A stretch of DNA of 64,000 bases from Hymenobacter qilianensis (GCF_014489555.1 NZ_CP060784.1:4118501-4182500); one strand, 5' to 3'; positions 28,727 through 38,897 are shown, numbered from the stretch's first letter. Notes: generated by a model not told the origin, from the letters alone. Numbers and translations: made by a program.

Positions 28727-29482
28727 CTAAGACTTCTTACCAAATACCCGCTTAAGCAGTTCGCTGCCGCGAGCCATCGGATTTTCGCGAATGTTGGCTT
28801 CTTCCTGCGCAATGAGGGTAAAAAGCCCCCCAATGGCTTTGTCAGTAGCATACTGATTCAGATCGGTGTTGACGGGCTGCACCAGCGGAATGCGGTTGTA
28901 GCGCGTGGTCAGGTCGGTGTAGTAGCGGGTGGCGTTCACCTTATCCAACGACTGCTGAATGATTGGTTTGAAGGCTGTAGTGAGTTGGGTGGTAGTGGTG
29001 CGGCGCAGATAGTTGGTGGCCGCGTCTTTCTCACCCGTTAGAATGCCCCACACGTCTTTGAAAGTCAAGCTTTTGATAGCGGCCAAAAAGATTGGCTTGG
29101 CGCTTTTGGCCGCATCCTCCGCGCCTCGGTTCAACGACAGCTCAAACTTGTCGACCTGCGAACCTAAACCGATGCTGCGCAGCGTGTTGGCTACGCGCTG
29201 CGCATCGGGCGGAAACGGAATGCGGATAAGCTTGTTGAGGTAGAAGCCATCCTGCTGCGACGCCTGGTCGGCCCCTTTGCTGATACCTTGCACTAAAGCT
29301 TCCTTGAGGCCGCGGGCCGCTTCATCCTGCGTAATGCTACCGGTGGAGCCCTGCGTGGGAGTTTTAGTAGTAGGGGTCGTTAAAATGCCCCCCAGCTTGG
29401 GCAGGCGAAAAACCTGCGCTGAAGCGGCCACATGCAAACCAAGCAGAGCAGTTAAAACGAGTGAATAGCGGATCTTTTTCAT
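28727..29482 (-). CDS. DUF4197 protein, exported
   Basis: The start at 29482 (MKKIRYSLVLTALLGLHVAASAQ) gives a signal peptide; an ATG four codons earlier is less likely. The mature part matches DUF4197: ITQDEAARGLKEALVQGISKGAD, FYLNKLIRIPFPPDAQRVANTLR, KSLTFKDVWGILTGEKDAATNYL and ATDKAIGGLFTLIAQEEANIRENP. The family is periplasmic or outer-membrane associated and has no assigned role. Two in-frame G6 words lie inside (28826-28831 and 29388-29393). Confidence 0.88.
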   Translation of the reverse strand: MKKIRYSLVLTALLGLHVAASAQVFRLPKLGGILTTPTTKTPTQGSTGSITQDEAARGLKEALVQGISKGADQASQQDGFYLNKLIRIPFPPDAQRVANTLRSIGLGSQVDKFELSLNRGAEDAAKSAKPIFLAAIKSLTFKDVWGILTGEKDAATNYLRRTTTTQLTTAFKPIIQQSLDKVNATRYYTDLTTRYNRIPLVQPVNTDLNQYATDKAIGGLFTLIAQEEANIRENPMARGSELLKRVFGKKS

Positions 29483-29584
29483 AACTCGGGGCAACTTAAA
29501 TGTAACGACCCAACGGGCCGGGCGTACTGGCTAAGGCACAAACCGGACCAAACCATCCTATTTTTTCCTTCCTTATTCCCCTTT

Positions 29585-30833
29585 ATGCGGCAGGTACCTA
29601 ATGCAGAAATCATTACCATCGGCGACGAGCTACTTTATGGGCAGGTTGTGGACACCAACTCGGCCTTTATGGGCCAGGAGCTAGGCAAGCTTGGTATACG
29701 AGTGCGCCAGATCACCAGCGTGTCGGATAGGGCCGCCGAAATCGTGCTGGCCCTGGATGCCGCCCGCGAGCGGGCCGACGTAGTGCTGATTACCGGTGGT
29801 CTCGGCCCCACCAAAGACGACCTAACCAAGCATATTCTCACCGAGTATTTCCGCACCGAGCTGGTGTTACACGAGCCTTCCCTGCGCGATGTAGAAAGCA
29901 TATTTGCCCGCTTTAATAGGCCGATGCTGGAAGTAAACCGACAGCAGGCTTATCTGCCCGCCGCCTGCACACCTGTTCGCAATGCCGTGGGCACGGCGCC
30001 GGGCATGTGGTTCGAGGACCGCGACGTAGTGTTTGTGTCGATGCCAGGCGTGCCGTTTGAGATGAAGCGCATGATGACGGACATTGTGCTGCCTAAGCTG
30101 AAAGAGCATTTTCATACGGCCCCCATCGAGCACCTGGTTATTCAGACGGTGGGCATTGGCGAGTCGTTTCTGGCGGAGAAAATCTCGGACTGGGAAGACA
30201 GTTTGCCCCCAACTTCAAGCTGGCGTACCTGCCCCACCTGGGCGCCGTGCGCCTCCGCCTCACCGCCACCGACGACGGAATCCCAGACCTTCGTGGTCGA
30301 TTAGAAGCGCACTTGCCCATCCTTCAGGAGCTAGTGGGCGAGTACATTTTTGCCGTCGGGGAAGTGACGTTGGAGGCTGCAGTGGGTCAACTGCTCGGGG
30401 AGCGCAACCTTACTATAGGCACGGCTGAAAGCTGCACGGGGGCTACTTAGCCCACAAGCTAACCAGTGTGGCGGGCAGCTCGCGTTACTTTCTGGGGGGC
30501 ATTTTGGCATATCATAACGATATCAAAATCAAACAACTGGGTGTAAGTACCGAAACCTTAGCTGCACATGGTGCGGTGAGCGAAGCCACCGTGCGCGAGA
30601 TGGCGGAAGGCGCGCGCAAGCACCTCGGCGTAGATGTGGCGCTGGCCACCAGTGGTATTGCTGGACCCGGCGGCGGCACTCCCGAAAAGCCCGTAGGCAC
30701 CGTCTGCATTGCCTACGCCGATGCCCACCAAACCATCAGTAAGCAGTTCACTTTCGACCGGGGGCGTCAGCTCAACATTGAGTACACGACGACCATCATC
30801 CTGAATCTGCTTCGGCAGAGCTTACCGAAGTAA
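29585..30833 (+). CDS. cinA: CinA-family protein, NMN deamidase/ADP-ribose pyrophosphatase type (two frameshifts)
   Basis: The N-terminal MoCF-like domain (AEIITIGDELLYGQVVDTNS, VLITGGLGPTKDDLTKHIL) and the C-terminal CinA amidase domain (TIGTAESCTGG, LATSGIAGPGGGTPEKPVG) are both clear. Adding one C at 30206-30210 restores EDSLPPNFKLAYLPHLGAVRL, and adding one G at 30438-30442 restores AESCTGGYLAHKLTSVAGSSR. The repaired length is ~416 residues. CinA recycles NMN; in some Gram-positives it is co-regulated with competence, but its presence alone does not show competence. A G6 word at 30494-30499 is in frame. Confidence 0.92.
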
Positions 30834-30950
30834 GTTAGGTTGCTTTTGAGTCAGGCTGAATTTTCTAATAAAACGGTGCTGCTTTTTCAGGCTGTGGCTA
30901 CCTTCTTAAGCAGAGCAGCCCGCCACGCTTCGGCTACTCACTAAAACACC

Positions 30951-30958
30951 TACCTTTG
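30951..30958 (+). promoter_or_regulatory. Candidate Bacteroidota -7 box
   Basis: TACCTTTG matches the TAnnTTTG -7 element of Bacteroidota housekeeping sigma factors, about 94 bases before the E2 start. No convincing -33 TTG is at the right distance, so the call is weak. Confidence 0.35.
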
Positions 30959-31051
30959 ATGCAGCTTGTGGGCGTCCACCCCGCATACTATGGCGCCCCA
31001 AGCAAGTATTCTGACCTTCAACACCCAATAACCCCAACCCCCAATAACCGC

Positions 31052-32491
31052 ATGGCACGAGTGGAAATGGTGATGCCCAAAATGGGCGAAAGCATTATGG
31101 AAGGCACCGTCCTGAAATGGCTCAAACAAGTAGGCGACGCAATTGAGCAGGACGAATCAGTACTGGAAGTAGCTACTGATAAGGTAGATACCGAGGTACC
31201 GGCCATTCATGCCGGCGTTTTGCAGGAAATACTGGTACAGGAAGGCGAAGTAGTGGCCGTGGGCGCCCCCATCGCCATCGTTGAAACCGATGTAAACAGC
31301 GCCAGCGCTTCGGCCCCGGCCGCGGCTCCCGCTGCGCCACAGGCAGCTTCTGCGGCCGAAGCCACCAATGGGCAGGACACTGCCGCGCAGGTACCGCACG
31401 TACCCCAGCCCCAGGAAGCGCAGGCAAGCCAATCGGCAGCCCAGCCCCAGCAAGGCCGCTTCTATTCGCCCTTGGTATTGAGCATTGCCCGGCAGGAAGG
31501 CATTTCGATGGCTGATCTTGAATATCTGCCCGGCACTGGCAAGGAAAACCGCGTGACCAAGAAGGATATTCTGGACTACGTGGAGGGCGGCAAGAAGTCG
31601 TTGAGCCAGACGACCGGGGCAGCAGCTCCTGCGCCTGCCCAAAATGCCCCCCAGGCCGCCTCAGCGCCCGCCACTCAAGCTGTGCAAACTCAGCCTGCGG
31701 CTTCGGCCCCAGCGGCGCCTGCCGAGGCAGCAAAGCCCGCCAGCAGCGCGCCGGCCAGCAAGCCCGCCCCATCGGTGAGCGGCAACCAGGAGCTGATCGA
31801 GATGGACCGCATGCGCAAGATGATTGCCCAGCGCATGGTGGACAGCAAGCGAATTGCCCCCCACGTTACGTCCTTCGTAGAAGCCGACGTGACGGAGCTA
31901 GTGAACTGGCGCAACAAGCACAAGGACGCCTACAAGAAGCGGGAGGGCGAAAACCTTACATTCACGCCTATCCTGATTCAGGCCATTGCCCGCGCTATTC
32001 AGGACTTCCCCAACATCAACGTGTCGGTGGATGGCGACTACATTATCAAGAAGCGCGACATCAACATCGGCCTGGCCGTGGCGCTGCCTTCCGGCAACCT
32101 CATTGTGCCAGTCATTCACAATGCCGACCAGCTCAACCTGAACGGGCTGAGCAAAAAGGTCAATGACCTGGCTAACCGGGCCCGCATCAACAAGCTGACG
32201 CCAGGCGACCTGGAAGGCGGCACCTATACCGTATCCAACGTCGGATCTTTCGGCAACGTGATGGGCACGCCCATTATCATGCAGCCGCAGGTGGCCATCA
32301 TGGCACTGGGCGCTATCAAAAAGAAGCCGGCCGTGATTGAAACGCCCCAAGGCGATTTGATCGGTATCCGTCACTTCATGTTCCTGTCCCACTCCTACGA
32401 CCACCGCGTGGTTGATGGCTCGCTGGGCGGAATGTTCGTGCGCAAAGTGGCAGACTATCTGGAGCAATTTGACCCGAATACGGTTATCTAA
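31052..32491 (+). CDS. 2-oxo acid dehydrogenase dihydrolipoamide acyltransferase (E2)
   Basis: The start at 31052 (MARVEMVMPKMGESIMEGTVL) is set by the lipoyl domain; a longer frame from 30956 adds an unrelated tail. The lipoylated Lys is in EVATDKVDTEVPA. An Ala/Pro-rich linker follows, then the E3-binding domain (RFYSPLVLSIARQEGISMADLEYLPGTG, with KKDILDYV), a second linker, and the catalytic domain ending with HSYDHRVVDGSLGGMFV, which carries the catalytic His and Asp. The enzyme transfers acyl groups to CoA within a pyruvate, 2-oxoglutarate or branched-chain complex; the wording is closest to the branched-chain type. E1 and E3 genes are not in the window. Confidence 0.93.
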   Translation: MARVEMVMPKMGESIMEGTVLKWLKQVGDAIEQDESVLEVATDKVDTEVPAIHAGVLQEILVQEGEVVAVGAPIAIVETDVNSASASAPAAAPAAPQAASAAEATNGQDTAAQVPHVPQPQEAQASQSAAQPQQGRFYSPLVLSIARQEGISMADLEYLPGTGKENRVTKKDILDYVEGGKKSLSQTTGAAAPAPAQNAPQAASAPATQAVQTQPAASAPAAPAEAAKPASSAPASKPAPSVSGNQELIEMDRMRKMIAQRMVDSKRIAPHVTSFVEADVTELVNWRNKHKDAYKKREGENLTFTPILIQAIARAIQDFPNINVSVDGDYIIKKRDINIGLAVALPSGNLIVPVIHNADQLNLNGLSKKVNDLANRARINKLTPGDLEGGTYTVSNVGSFGNVMGTPIIMQPQVAIMALGAIKKKPAVIETPQGDLIGIRHFMFLSHSYDHRVVDGSLGGMFVRKVADYLEQFDPNTVI

Positions 32492-32534
32492 CTTAGCGCT
32501 CAATAGCTGGCATAGCGGCGCGGCTGCACTTGAA

Positions 32535-32565
32535 TAAGCCCGTCTACTGGACGGGCTTTTCTTTT
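32535..32565 (+). terminator. Terminator of the E2 gene
   Basis: AAGCCCGTC and GACGGGCTT pair around TACTG, followed by TTCTTTTTC. Confidence 0.85.
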
Positions 32566-32581
32566 TCATAATCAGACTACT

Positions 32582-32770
32582 ATGAAGAATATTTCTTTTC
32601 TTATTGCGCTCGTGATTTCCTTGGGGCTTATCATCTTTCTGTACCTACAGCTGACCTCAGCGCAAGAGGCGCTGCGCCGAGCAGAGCAGCGATACGCTGA
32701 CTGTGAGAAGGTGACATTTCAGTTGCAAAATCAACTAACGGCTAAGCAGCGAGCAGACGAAGCTAAATAA
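32582..32770 (+). CDS. Small membrane-anchored coiled-coil protein
   Basis: This 62-residue protein has one membrane segment (ISFLIALVISLGLIIFLYL) followed by a charged helix with heptad character (SAQEALRRAEQRYADCEKVT, then QLQNQLTAKQRAD). A single Cys lies in the helix. It has no recognised family and starts 16 bases after the E2 terminator. It resembles the single-pass small proteins that associate with envelope complexes, but no function can be assigned. Confidence 0.6.
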   Translation: MKNISFLIALVISLGLIIFLYLQLTSAQEALRRAEQRYADCEKVTFQLQNQLTAKQRADEAK

Positions 32771-32791
32771 ACTGCCTACCAGTCCAGACAC

Positions 32792-32830
32792 AAAAAAAGC
32801 CCCCCAATCAAGTGACTGGGGGGCTTTTTT
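32792..32830. terminator. G6-word bidirectional terminator
   Basis: AAAAAAAGCCCCCCAATCA and TGACTGGGGGGCTTTTTT pair between the convergent small membrane protein gene and the oligopeptidase gene. Confidence 0.93.
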
Positions 32831-32841
32831 ATGGACAGATT

Positions 32842-34971
32842 TTACGACTTGATTCCGAGGAGCATCAGCATAAACGCCTGCTGCCGGGCCACGTCGCGGA
32901 TGGACTTGAAGCGGCCGGAAGCACCGCCGTGGCCCGCGGCCATATCGGTATGCAGGAGCAGCAGGTTGTTATCGGTTTTCATAGTGCGGAGCTTGGCAAC
33001 CCACTTGGCAGGCTCGAAATACTGTACCTGCGAATCGTGCAAGCCGGTAGTAACGAGCATATTGGGGTACGGCTGCTTCTTCACGTTGTCGTAGGGCGAG
33101 TACGAGAGCATATAGTCGTAGTACTCCTTCTTGTTGGGGTTGCCCCACTCGTCGTACTCGCCGGTAGTCAGCGGAATGCTTTCATCCAGCATCGTGGTCA
33201 CCACGTCAACGAACGGTACGCCCGCCAACACGCCTTTGTAAAGCTGAGGGCTCATGTTTACGACGGCGCCCATCAGCAGGCCGCCGGCGCTGCCGCCCTG
33301 GGCAAACAGCTTGGCGGGCGAGGTAAACTTCTGCTGAATCAGAAACTCAGAGCAGTCGATGAAGTCGGTGAAGGTGTTTTTCTTCTTCAGCAGTTTGCCA
33401 TCCTCGTACCACTGCCGACCCATTTCCTGTCCGCCCCGGATATGGCAGAGCGCGTAGGCAAAGCCCCGATTCAGCAAGCTCAGACGAGCAGCACTGAAGG
33501 TAGCGTTGGAGATAATGCCGTAGGAGCCATACGCGTACTGTAGCACCGGCGCATTGCCGTCTTTCTTAAAACCCTTCTTATAGACAATGGAAATCGGAAT
33601 CTTGGTGCCGTCTTTGGCCGTGGCGTACACGCGCTCCGTCACGTAATCTTCCTTGTTAAAGCCCCCCAGCACGGCCTGCTCCTTGAGCAAAGTCTTCTGG
33701 CGAGTGTTCATGTTGTAGTCGTACGTGGAGTTGGGCGTGGTGAGCGAGGTGTAGGAATAGCGTAGCACCGGCGTGTCAAACTCGGGGTTCACGCTGATGC
33801 TGGCCGAGTACGTGGGCTCGCCGAAGTTGAGGTAGTGCTCCTCGCCTTTCCAGGGGCGCACGCGCAGACCCAGCAGACCTTCCTTGCGCTCACCCAGCAC
33901 CAGGAAGTTCTTGAACAGCTCCATGTTCTCCAAAAACACGTCTTTGCGGTGCGGGATAATCTCCTTCCAAGCGGTTTTGGCGGTGTTGCTCACAGGCGTT
34001 TCGAGCAGCCGATAGTTGGGCGCGCCCGCATTCGAGCGGATATAGAATTTGTCCCCCAGGTGGTCCACGTCGTACAGATGATCCCTCTCACGAGCCAAAA
34101 ATACCTTGGGTGCGGCCGTGGGGTTGCTGGCGTCGATGTAGCGCAGCTCCGAAGACATGGTGCTGCCCATGCCGATAAAGATGTATTTCTTCGACTTTGT
34201 GCGGCCTACGCCCAGGTTGAAGGTGTTGTCCTTTTCTTCGTACACCAGCACGTCCTGCTTGGGGTCGGTGCCCAACGTGTGCCGGTACACCTGATACGGC
34301 AGCAGCGTGGTGGGGTCTTTTTTAGCGTAGAAAAGCGTTTTGTTGTCGGTGGCCCACACGGCGTTGCCACTAGTATTCACGATTTTCTCGGGGTACAGCT
34401 TGCCCGTTTTCAGATCCTTGAAGCGCAAGGTGTACAGGCGGCGGCTCACCGTGTCGGCGCCGTAAGCCATGACCAGGTTGTTGTCACTAACCTCGTAGCC
34501 ACCAATCTGAAAGTAGCTTTTGTCTTTACCTAACTCGTTGGCATTGAGCAGGATTTCTTCCGGCGCCTTCATATCGCCTTTTTTGCGGCAGTAAATCGGG
34601 TACTCGCTGCCCGCCTCGTAGCGGGTGTAGTAATAATAGCCGTTGTCGCGGTAGGGCACCGATTCGTCCTGCTCTTTTATGCGCCCTTTAATCTCGTTGA
34701 AGAGCTTGTCTTCCAGCTCCTTGGCGGGCGCCATCTGCTTGTCGAAATAAGCGTTTTCGGCGTTGAGGTAGCTGATTACTTCGGGGTTTTCGCGCTCATT
34801 CAGCCAGTAATAGTTATCGGTGCGGGTACCGAAGGGCGAAGTGAGCTGCTTGGCCTTGATGGGCGCGAGAGGCGGAGTGGTCATGGAGTAGGTAGTAGGC
34901 TGGGTCTGGGCCTGCGCCACGCCGAGCGTCAGGGCAAAGGCGCCAGCCAGCCAGCGTAAGGAATGATTCAT
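32842..34971 (-). CDS. S9A prolyl oligopeptidase / oligopeptidase B-like, exported
   Basis: This 709-residue protein has a signal peptide (MNHSLRWLAGAFALTLGVAQAQ), an N-terminal beta-propeller (residues ~60-430) and a C-terminal alpha/beta hydrolase domain. The catalytic Ser is in LFAQGGSAGGLLMGAVVN, the Asp follows VTTGLHDSQV, and the His is in HTDMAAGHGGASGRF. The propeller repeats and RGGQEMGRQWYEDG place it with oligopeptidase B, which cuts short peptides, often after basic residues. The export signal suggests periplasmic peptide breakdown. One in-frame G6 word lies at 33662-33667. Confidence 0.93.
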   Translation of the reverse strand: MNHSLRWLAGAFALTLGVAQAQTQPTTYSMTTPPLAPIKAKQLTSPFGTRTDNYYWLNERENPEVISYLNAENAYFDKQMAPAKELEDKLFNEIKGRIKEQDESVPYRDNGYYYYTRYEAGSEYPIYCRKKGDMKAPEEILLNANELGKDKSYFQIGGYEVSDNNLVMAYGADTVSRRLYTLRFKDLKTGKLYPEKIVNTSGNAVWATDNKTLFYAKKDPTTLLPYQVYRHTLGTDPKQDVLVYEEKDNTFNLGVGRTKSKKYIFIGMGSTMSSELRYIDASNPTAAPKVFLARERDHLYDVDHLGDKFYIRSNAGAPNYRLLETPVSNTAKTAWKEIIPHRKDVFLENMELFKNFLVLGERKEGLLGLRVRPWKGEEHYLNFGEPTYSASISVNPEFDTPVLRYSYTSLTTPNSTYDYNMNTRQKTLLKEQAVLGGFNKEDYVTERVYATAKDGTKIPISIVYKKGFKKDGNAPVLQYAYGSYGIISNATFSAARLSLLNRGFAYALCHIRGGQEMGRQWYEDGKLLKKKNTFTDFIDCSEFLIQQKFTSPAKLFAQGGSAGGLLMGAVVNMSPQLYKGVLAGVPFVDVVTTMLDESIPLTTGEYDEWGNPNKKEYYDYMLSYSPYDNVKKQPYPNMLVTTGLHDSQVQYFEPAKWVAKLRTMKTDNNLLLLHTDMAAGHGGASGRFKSIRDVARQQAFMLMLLGIKS

Positions 34972-35073
34972 AGAGTGTTAGGCTGAGTTGGAGTTTAGAA
35001 CAAGCTAAAGATACTGAAATCAATCAGCCTTGCTTGTAGTGCCAGCTATTTCCCTCCGGAAACTTTTATGCGC

Positions 35074-35110
35074 AAAAAAGCCCCCCAAGTTCACTCTGGG
35101 GGGCTTTTTT
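35074..35110 (-). terminator. G6-word terminator of valS
   Basis: AAAAAAGCCCCCCAAG and CTCTGGGGGGCTTTTTT form a hairpin just past the valS stop codon. Unlike most of the others it lies between tandem minus-strand genes. Confidence 0.9.
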
Positions 35111-35125
35111 CATAAAAACATGTTT

Positions 35126-37756
35126 CTACAGCGCGGCCAAGCTTTGCTCCAGCGCCGTGATTTTGCCTTCTGCGTCGGCTTGCTTTTGGCGCTCCCGCTC
35201 CAGCACGTCGGGCTTGGCATTTTGCACGAATTTCTCGTTGCTGAGCTTCTTCATCACCGATTCCAGGAAGCCGCGGGCATACTCGATTTCCTTGGTCAGG
35301 CGCTCGCGCTCGGCCCCTAAATCAATGTGGCCTTCCAGAGGAATGAAGAACTCACCTGTACCCAGCACGAAGCTCACAGAGCCCGTTGGGGCAGCATCCA
35401 CGAAGCTGATGTCGGTGAGCGCTGCCAGCTTGCGAATTACGCCGTCATAGTCGCGCAGCAATGCCGTTTCATCCGTTTTCGCCGCCAGCGTCAGGGGCTT
35501 GTTAGGGCCGATGCCTTTCTGATTGCGCACGTTGCGGACGCCGGCTACTACCTCCAGCACTTTATCCATGCGGCTGAGGATGTCGGCAGCATTCGACATT
35601 GGCTGTGGCTTGGGCCAAGCGGCCACGCACACGTACTCTTTCTCACCGCGCTCGGCCAGCTCATGCCAAATTTCTTCGGTAATGAAGGGCATGAACGGGT
35701 GCATAAGTTTGAGCAAGGTTTCGAGGTAAGCCGTGGTCTGGCGCAGCGTCGCCGGGTCGATGGGCGCCTGGTAAGCCGGCTTGATCATTTCCAGATACAC
35801 CGAGCAGAAATCGTCCCACACGAGTTTGTACACCGTCATGAGCGCATCCGACATGCGGAACTTGGCGAAATGCTCATCCAGCTCCGTCTGCGCGCTTTGC
35901 AGCTTAGCCGCGAACCACTCAACGGCCTTTTCATTGGCAAACGGCAGCTCCTGATTGACTTCCCAGCCCTGAGTCAGGCGGAAGGCATTCCAGAGCTTGT
36001 TGGTGAAGTTGCGGCCCTGCTCCACGAGGCGAATATCGAAGAGTAAGTCATTGCCAGCCGGCGACGAGAACAGCATACCCGTTCGCACGCCATCGGCGCC
36101 GTACTGGGCAATCAGGTCCAGCGGATCGGGCGAGTTGCCGAGCTGCTTGCTCATCTTGCGGCCCTGGTCGTCGCGCACGATGCCGGTGAGGTACACGTTA
36201 CGGAACGGCACCTCTTTGCGATACTCCAGACCAGCCATAATCATGCGGGCCACCCAGAAGAACAGGATTTCGGGGGCCGTTACAAGGTCGTCGGTGGGAT
36301 AGAAATAGTTGATGTCGGGGTTGTCAGGATCCTTGAATCCATCGAACACCGAAATCGGCCACAGCCACGACGAGAACCACGTATCCAGCACATCCTCATC
36401 CTGACGTAAATCACTGATTGTCAAAGCAGCGTTAGCACTCTTCTCACGTGCTGCTTCAAGAGCTTCTTCCGCAGAAAGAGCAACTACAAAGGAGCCATCA
36501 GGCAGGTAATATGCCGGGATGCGCTGCCCCCACCACAGCTGCCGCGAGATGCACCAGTCGCGCACGTTCTCCATCCACACCCGGTACATGTTCTTGAACT
36601 TGGGCGGGTGCAGCTTTATTTCATCGTTCTCAACTACGGCCAGCGCCTTCTCGGCCATCTGGTCCATTTTGCAGAACCACTGCATGCTCAGGCGCGGCTC
36701 AATCACGGCCCCGGTGCGCTCCGACGTTTGCAGCACGCTGGCGTACTCCTCGATTTTGTCGAGCAAGCCGGCAGCCTGCAAGTCCTTGGCTATCTGCTTG
36801 CGGGCGGCAAAGCGGTCCTGGCCCACATAAAGCACAGCCTTTTCATTCAGCGAGCCGTCATCGTTGAGAATGTCAATTACGGGCAGATTGTGCTTTACGC
36901 CCAGCTCATAGTCGTTCAAATCGTGGGCTGGCGTTACTTTCAGTGCGCCCGTGCCGAAATCGATGGCTACATAGTCATCCAGAATAATCGGAACGGCGCG
37001 GCCCAACAACGGAATGCTTACTTGCTGGCCGTGCAGGTGCTTGTAGCGCTCATCGTTCGGGTTTACGGCCACGGCTACGTCGGCCATAATGGTCTCGGGC
37101 CGCGAGGTAGCTACGGTCAAAAACTGGCCCTCCTGCCCTACTACCGGGTAGCGCAGATGGTACATTTTGGCCTGAGTGTCCTTGGCAATTACTTCCTCAT
37201 CGGAAATGGCGGTCCGGCCCTGCGGGTCCCAGTTTACCATGCGAATGCCGCGGTAAATCTGGCCTTTCTGGTACAAGTCCACGAATACGCGCAATACGGC
37301 GTCGGTCAGCTCCGGCTCCATGGTGAAGCGGGTGCGGTCCCAGTCGCAGGAAGCGCCGAGCTTCTTGAGCTGCTCCAGGATGATGCCGCCGTACTTTTCC
37401 TTCCATTCCCAGGCGTGGGCCAGAAACTCCTCGCGGGTCAGTTCGCGCTTATCAATGCCTTTTTCCTTGAGCAGCGCTACTACTTTAGCTTCGGTGGCAA
37501 TGGAAGCGTGGTCGGTGCCGGGCACCCAGCAGGCCTCTTTGCCCTGCATGCGAGCCCGGCGCACCAGCACATCCTGAATGGTATTGTTGAGCATGTGGCC
37601 CATGTGCAGCACGCCCGTCACGTTGGGCGGCGGAATTACTACAGAGTAGGCAGGCTTGCGCGGGTTGGGCTTGGCTTTGAAGAAGCCCTGCTCCTGCCAA
37701 CGTGTGTACCATTTGGCTTCTACGTCGGCGGGAGTATAGGTTTTGGCGATGGACAT
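35126..37756 (-). CDS. valS: Valyl-tRNA synthetase
   Basis: This 876-residue class I synthetase has the HIGH-type motif as NVTGVLHMGHMLNN near residue 45, the KMSKS loop as GRKMSKQLGNSPDPLDLI, the CP1 editing domain in between, and the C-terminal coiled coil (ERERLTKEIEYARGFLESVM) typical of ValRS. The last Ser of KMSKS is Gln here; variants at that position are tolerated in the family. It charges tRNA-Val in the cytoplasm. The upstream region carries two G6 words at 37764 and 37821. Confidence 0.97.
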   Translation of the reverse strand: MSIAKTYTPADVEAKWYTRWQEQGFFKAKPNPRKPAYSVVIPPPNVTGVLHMGHMLNNTIQDVLVRRARMQGKEACWVPGTDHASIATEAKVVALLKEKGIDKRELTREEFLAHAWEWKEKYGGIILEQLKKLGASCDWDRTRFTMEPELTDAVLRVFVDLYQKGQIYRGIRMVNWDPQGRTAISDEEVIAKDTQAKMYHLRYPVVGQEGQFLTVATSRPETIMADVAVAVNPNDERYKHLHGQQVSIPLLGRAVPIILDDYVAIDFGTGALKVTPAHDLNDYELGVKHNLPVIDILNDDGSLNEKAVLYVGQDRFAARKQIAKDLQAAGLLDKIEEYASVLQTSERTGAVIEPRLSMQWFCKMDQMAEKALAVVENDEIKLHPPKFKNMYRVWMENVRDWCISRQLWWGQRIPAYYLPDGSFVVALSAEEALEAAREKSANAALTISDLRQDEDVLDTWFSSWLWPISVFDGFKDPDNPDINYFYPTDDLVTAPEILFFWVARMIMAGLEYRKEVPFRNVYLTGIVRDDQGRKMSKQLGNSPDPLDLIAQYGADGVRTGMLFSSPAGNDLLFDIRLVEQGRNFTNKLWNAFRLTQGWEVNQELPFANEKAVEWFAAKLQSAQTELDEHFAKFRMSDALMTVYKLVWDDFCSVYLEMIKPAYQAPIDPATLRQTTAYLETLLKLMHPFMPFITEEIWHELAERGEKEYVCVAAWPKPQPMSNAADILSRMDKVLEVVAGVRNVRNQKGIGPNKPLTLAAKTDETALLRDYDGVIRKLAALTDISFVDAAPTGSVSFVLGTGEFFIPLEGHIDLGAERERLTKEIEYARGFLESVMKKLSNEKFVQNAKPDVLERERQKQADAEGKITALEQSLAAL

Positions 37757-37763
37757 GGGCGCT

Positions 37764-37826
37764 GGGGGGCAAATTCAGTTCTAAACAAAGACAAAAGTAG
37801 GCATTTCAACCGGGCAAATGCCCCCC
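37764..37826. repeat. Two oppositely oriented G6 words upstream of valS
   Basis: GCTGGGGGGCAAATTC (plus, G6 at 37764-37769) and, on the minus strand, CTCTGGGGGGCATTTGCC (run at 37821-37826) face each other 50 bases apart between valS and the nitrilase gene. They are too far apart to form a standard terminator. Confidence 0.65.
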
Positions 37827-37979
37827 AGAGCATCAGTTTGGCTAAACCGAAAAGGAATGTCAATTCTTATCTTCTGATCCTACCTTTGATGCCGAAAATG
37901 ACTTGACCGATCTGCCAGGATAAGCCGAGTTTGTTTTTTGCTTTATTTTTAGTGCTTCGTTCACCGTTTTTCTATCGGC

Positions 37980-38897
37980 ATGGCCGCTTTATTCTCTTTC
38001 CGAAAAGCACCAAAAGCTGCCCTCAGTACGCCTGAGCCGGTAATTTTGCCCCCCACTGCCTCCGTCCGTATCGGGATGGGGCAGCTGCTGGTAGAAGGCG
38101 GCGAGCCGGCACGCAACCTGGAGCGCGCCGCCCGCATGATCGGTGAGGCGGCACAACAAGGCTGCGAGTTGGTTTTATTGCCCGAAACGCTGGACTTTGC
38201 CTGGACGCATCCCAGTGCCCTGACCGAGGCTCAGCCCATTCCAGGACCTTTCAGCGACTTGCTTTGCCAACAGGCAATCAAGTATAAGATTTATGTGTGC
38301 GCGGGCCTGACCGAGCGTCTGAATGGTCGCAACTACAACGCCGCTATTCTGATAAATCCGGAAGGCGAAATTATAGTTAAATATCACAAGATCAACTTGC
38401 TGTCCGTAGAATTACCGTTCTATGCAGTAGGCCAGACCCTGAACGTGGTGGACACGCCTCTGGGTAAAATCGGGGTTAATATCTGCGCCGACAACTACCT
38501 AGATGGCTTGCCCATCGGCCATACGCTGGCTCGCATGGGCGCCGAGTTTATTATCTCCCCTTCCTCCTGGACCGTCGATTATTCGCTGACGGAAGAAGAT
38601 GATCCGTACCGCGAAAAGTGGGTAAATCCCTTTTCCATTCTGGCGCGGCTGTACAATGTGGTGGTGGTGGGCACCACATCAGTGGGCTATATTGTGGGAG
38701 GGCCGTATGAAGGCAAAAAAAGCGTGGGCTGCTCGTTAGCGGTCGATGCGAGCGGCGTACGCGCCCAGGGTACTTTTAATGAGTTTGCGGGTGATTTGGT
38801 AGTGGCCGATTTGCCGCGCCCTGTTCGTCCGGAGCAGGGAACGGCCATTGGCGAAATGCTCCAACGCAAAGGCTATCAGTTTGATAAGTTGCTTTAA
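37980..38897 (+). CDS. Carbon-nitrogen hydrolase (nitrilase superfamily)
   Basis: This 305-residue protein shows the Glu-Lys-Cys triad: Glu in LVLLPETLDFAW, Lys in IIVKYHKINLL and Cys in IGVNICADNYLDG. The SASSW-type block is IISPSSWTVDYS. Members hydrolyse amides or carbamoyl compounds in the cytoplasm. The next gene is an N-acetyl sugar amidotransferase that uses glutamine-derived ammonia. Both could act on one amino-sugar, but this is positional inference. A candidate -7 box TACCTTTG lies at 37881-37888. A G6 word at 38049-38054 is in frame. Confidence 0.86.
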   Translation: MAALFSFRKAPKAALSTPEPVILPPTASVRIGMGQLLVEGGEPARNLERAARMIGEAAQQGCELVLLPETLDFAWTHPSALTEAQPIPGPFSDLLCQQAIKYKIYVCAGLTERLNGRNYNAAILINPEGEIIVKYHKINLLSVELPFYAVGQTLNVVDTPLGKIGVNICADNYLDGLPIGHTLARMGAEFIISPSSWTVDYSLTEEDDPYREKWVNPFSILARLYNVVVVGTTSVGYIVGGPYEGKKSVGCSLAVDASGVRAQGTFNEFAGDLVVADLPRPVRPEQGTAIGEMLQRKGYQFDKLL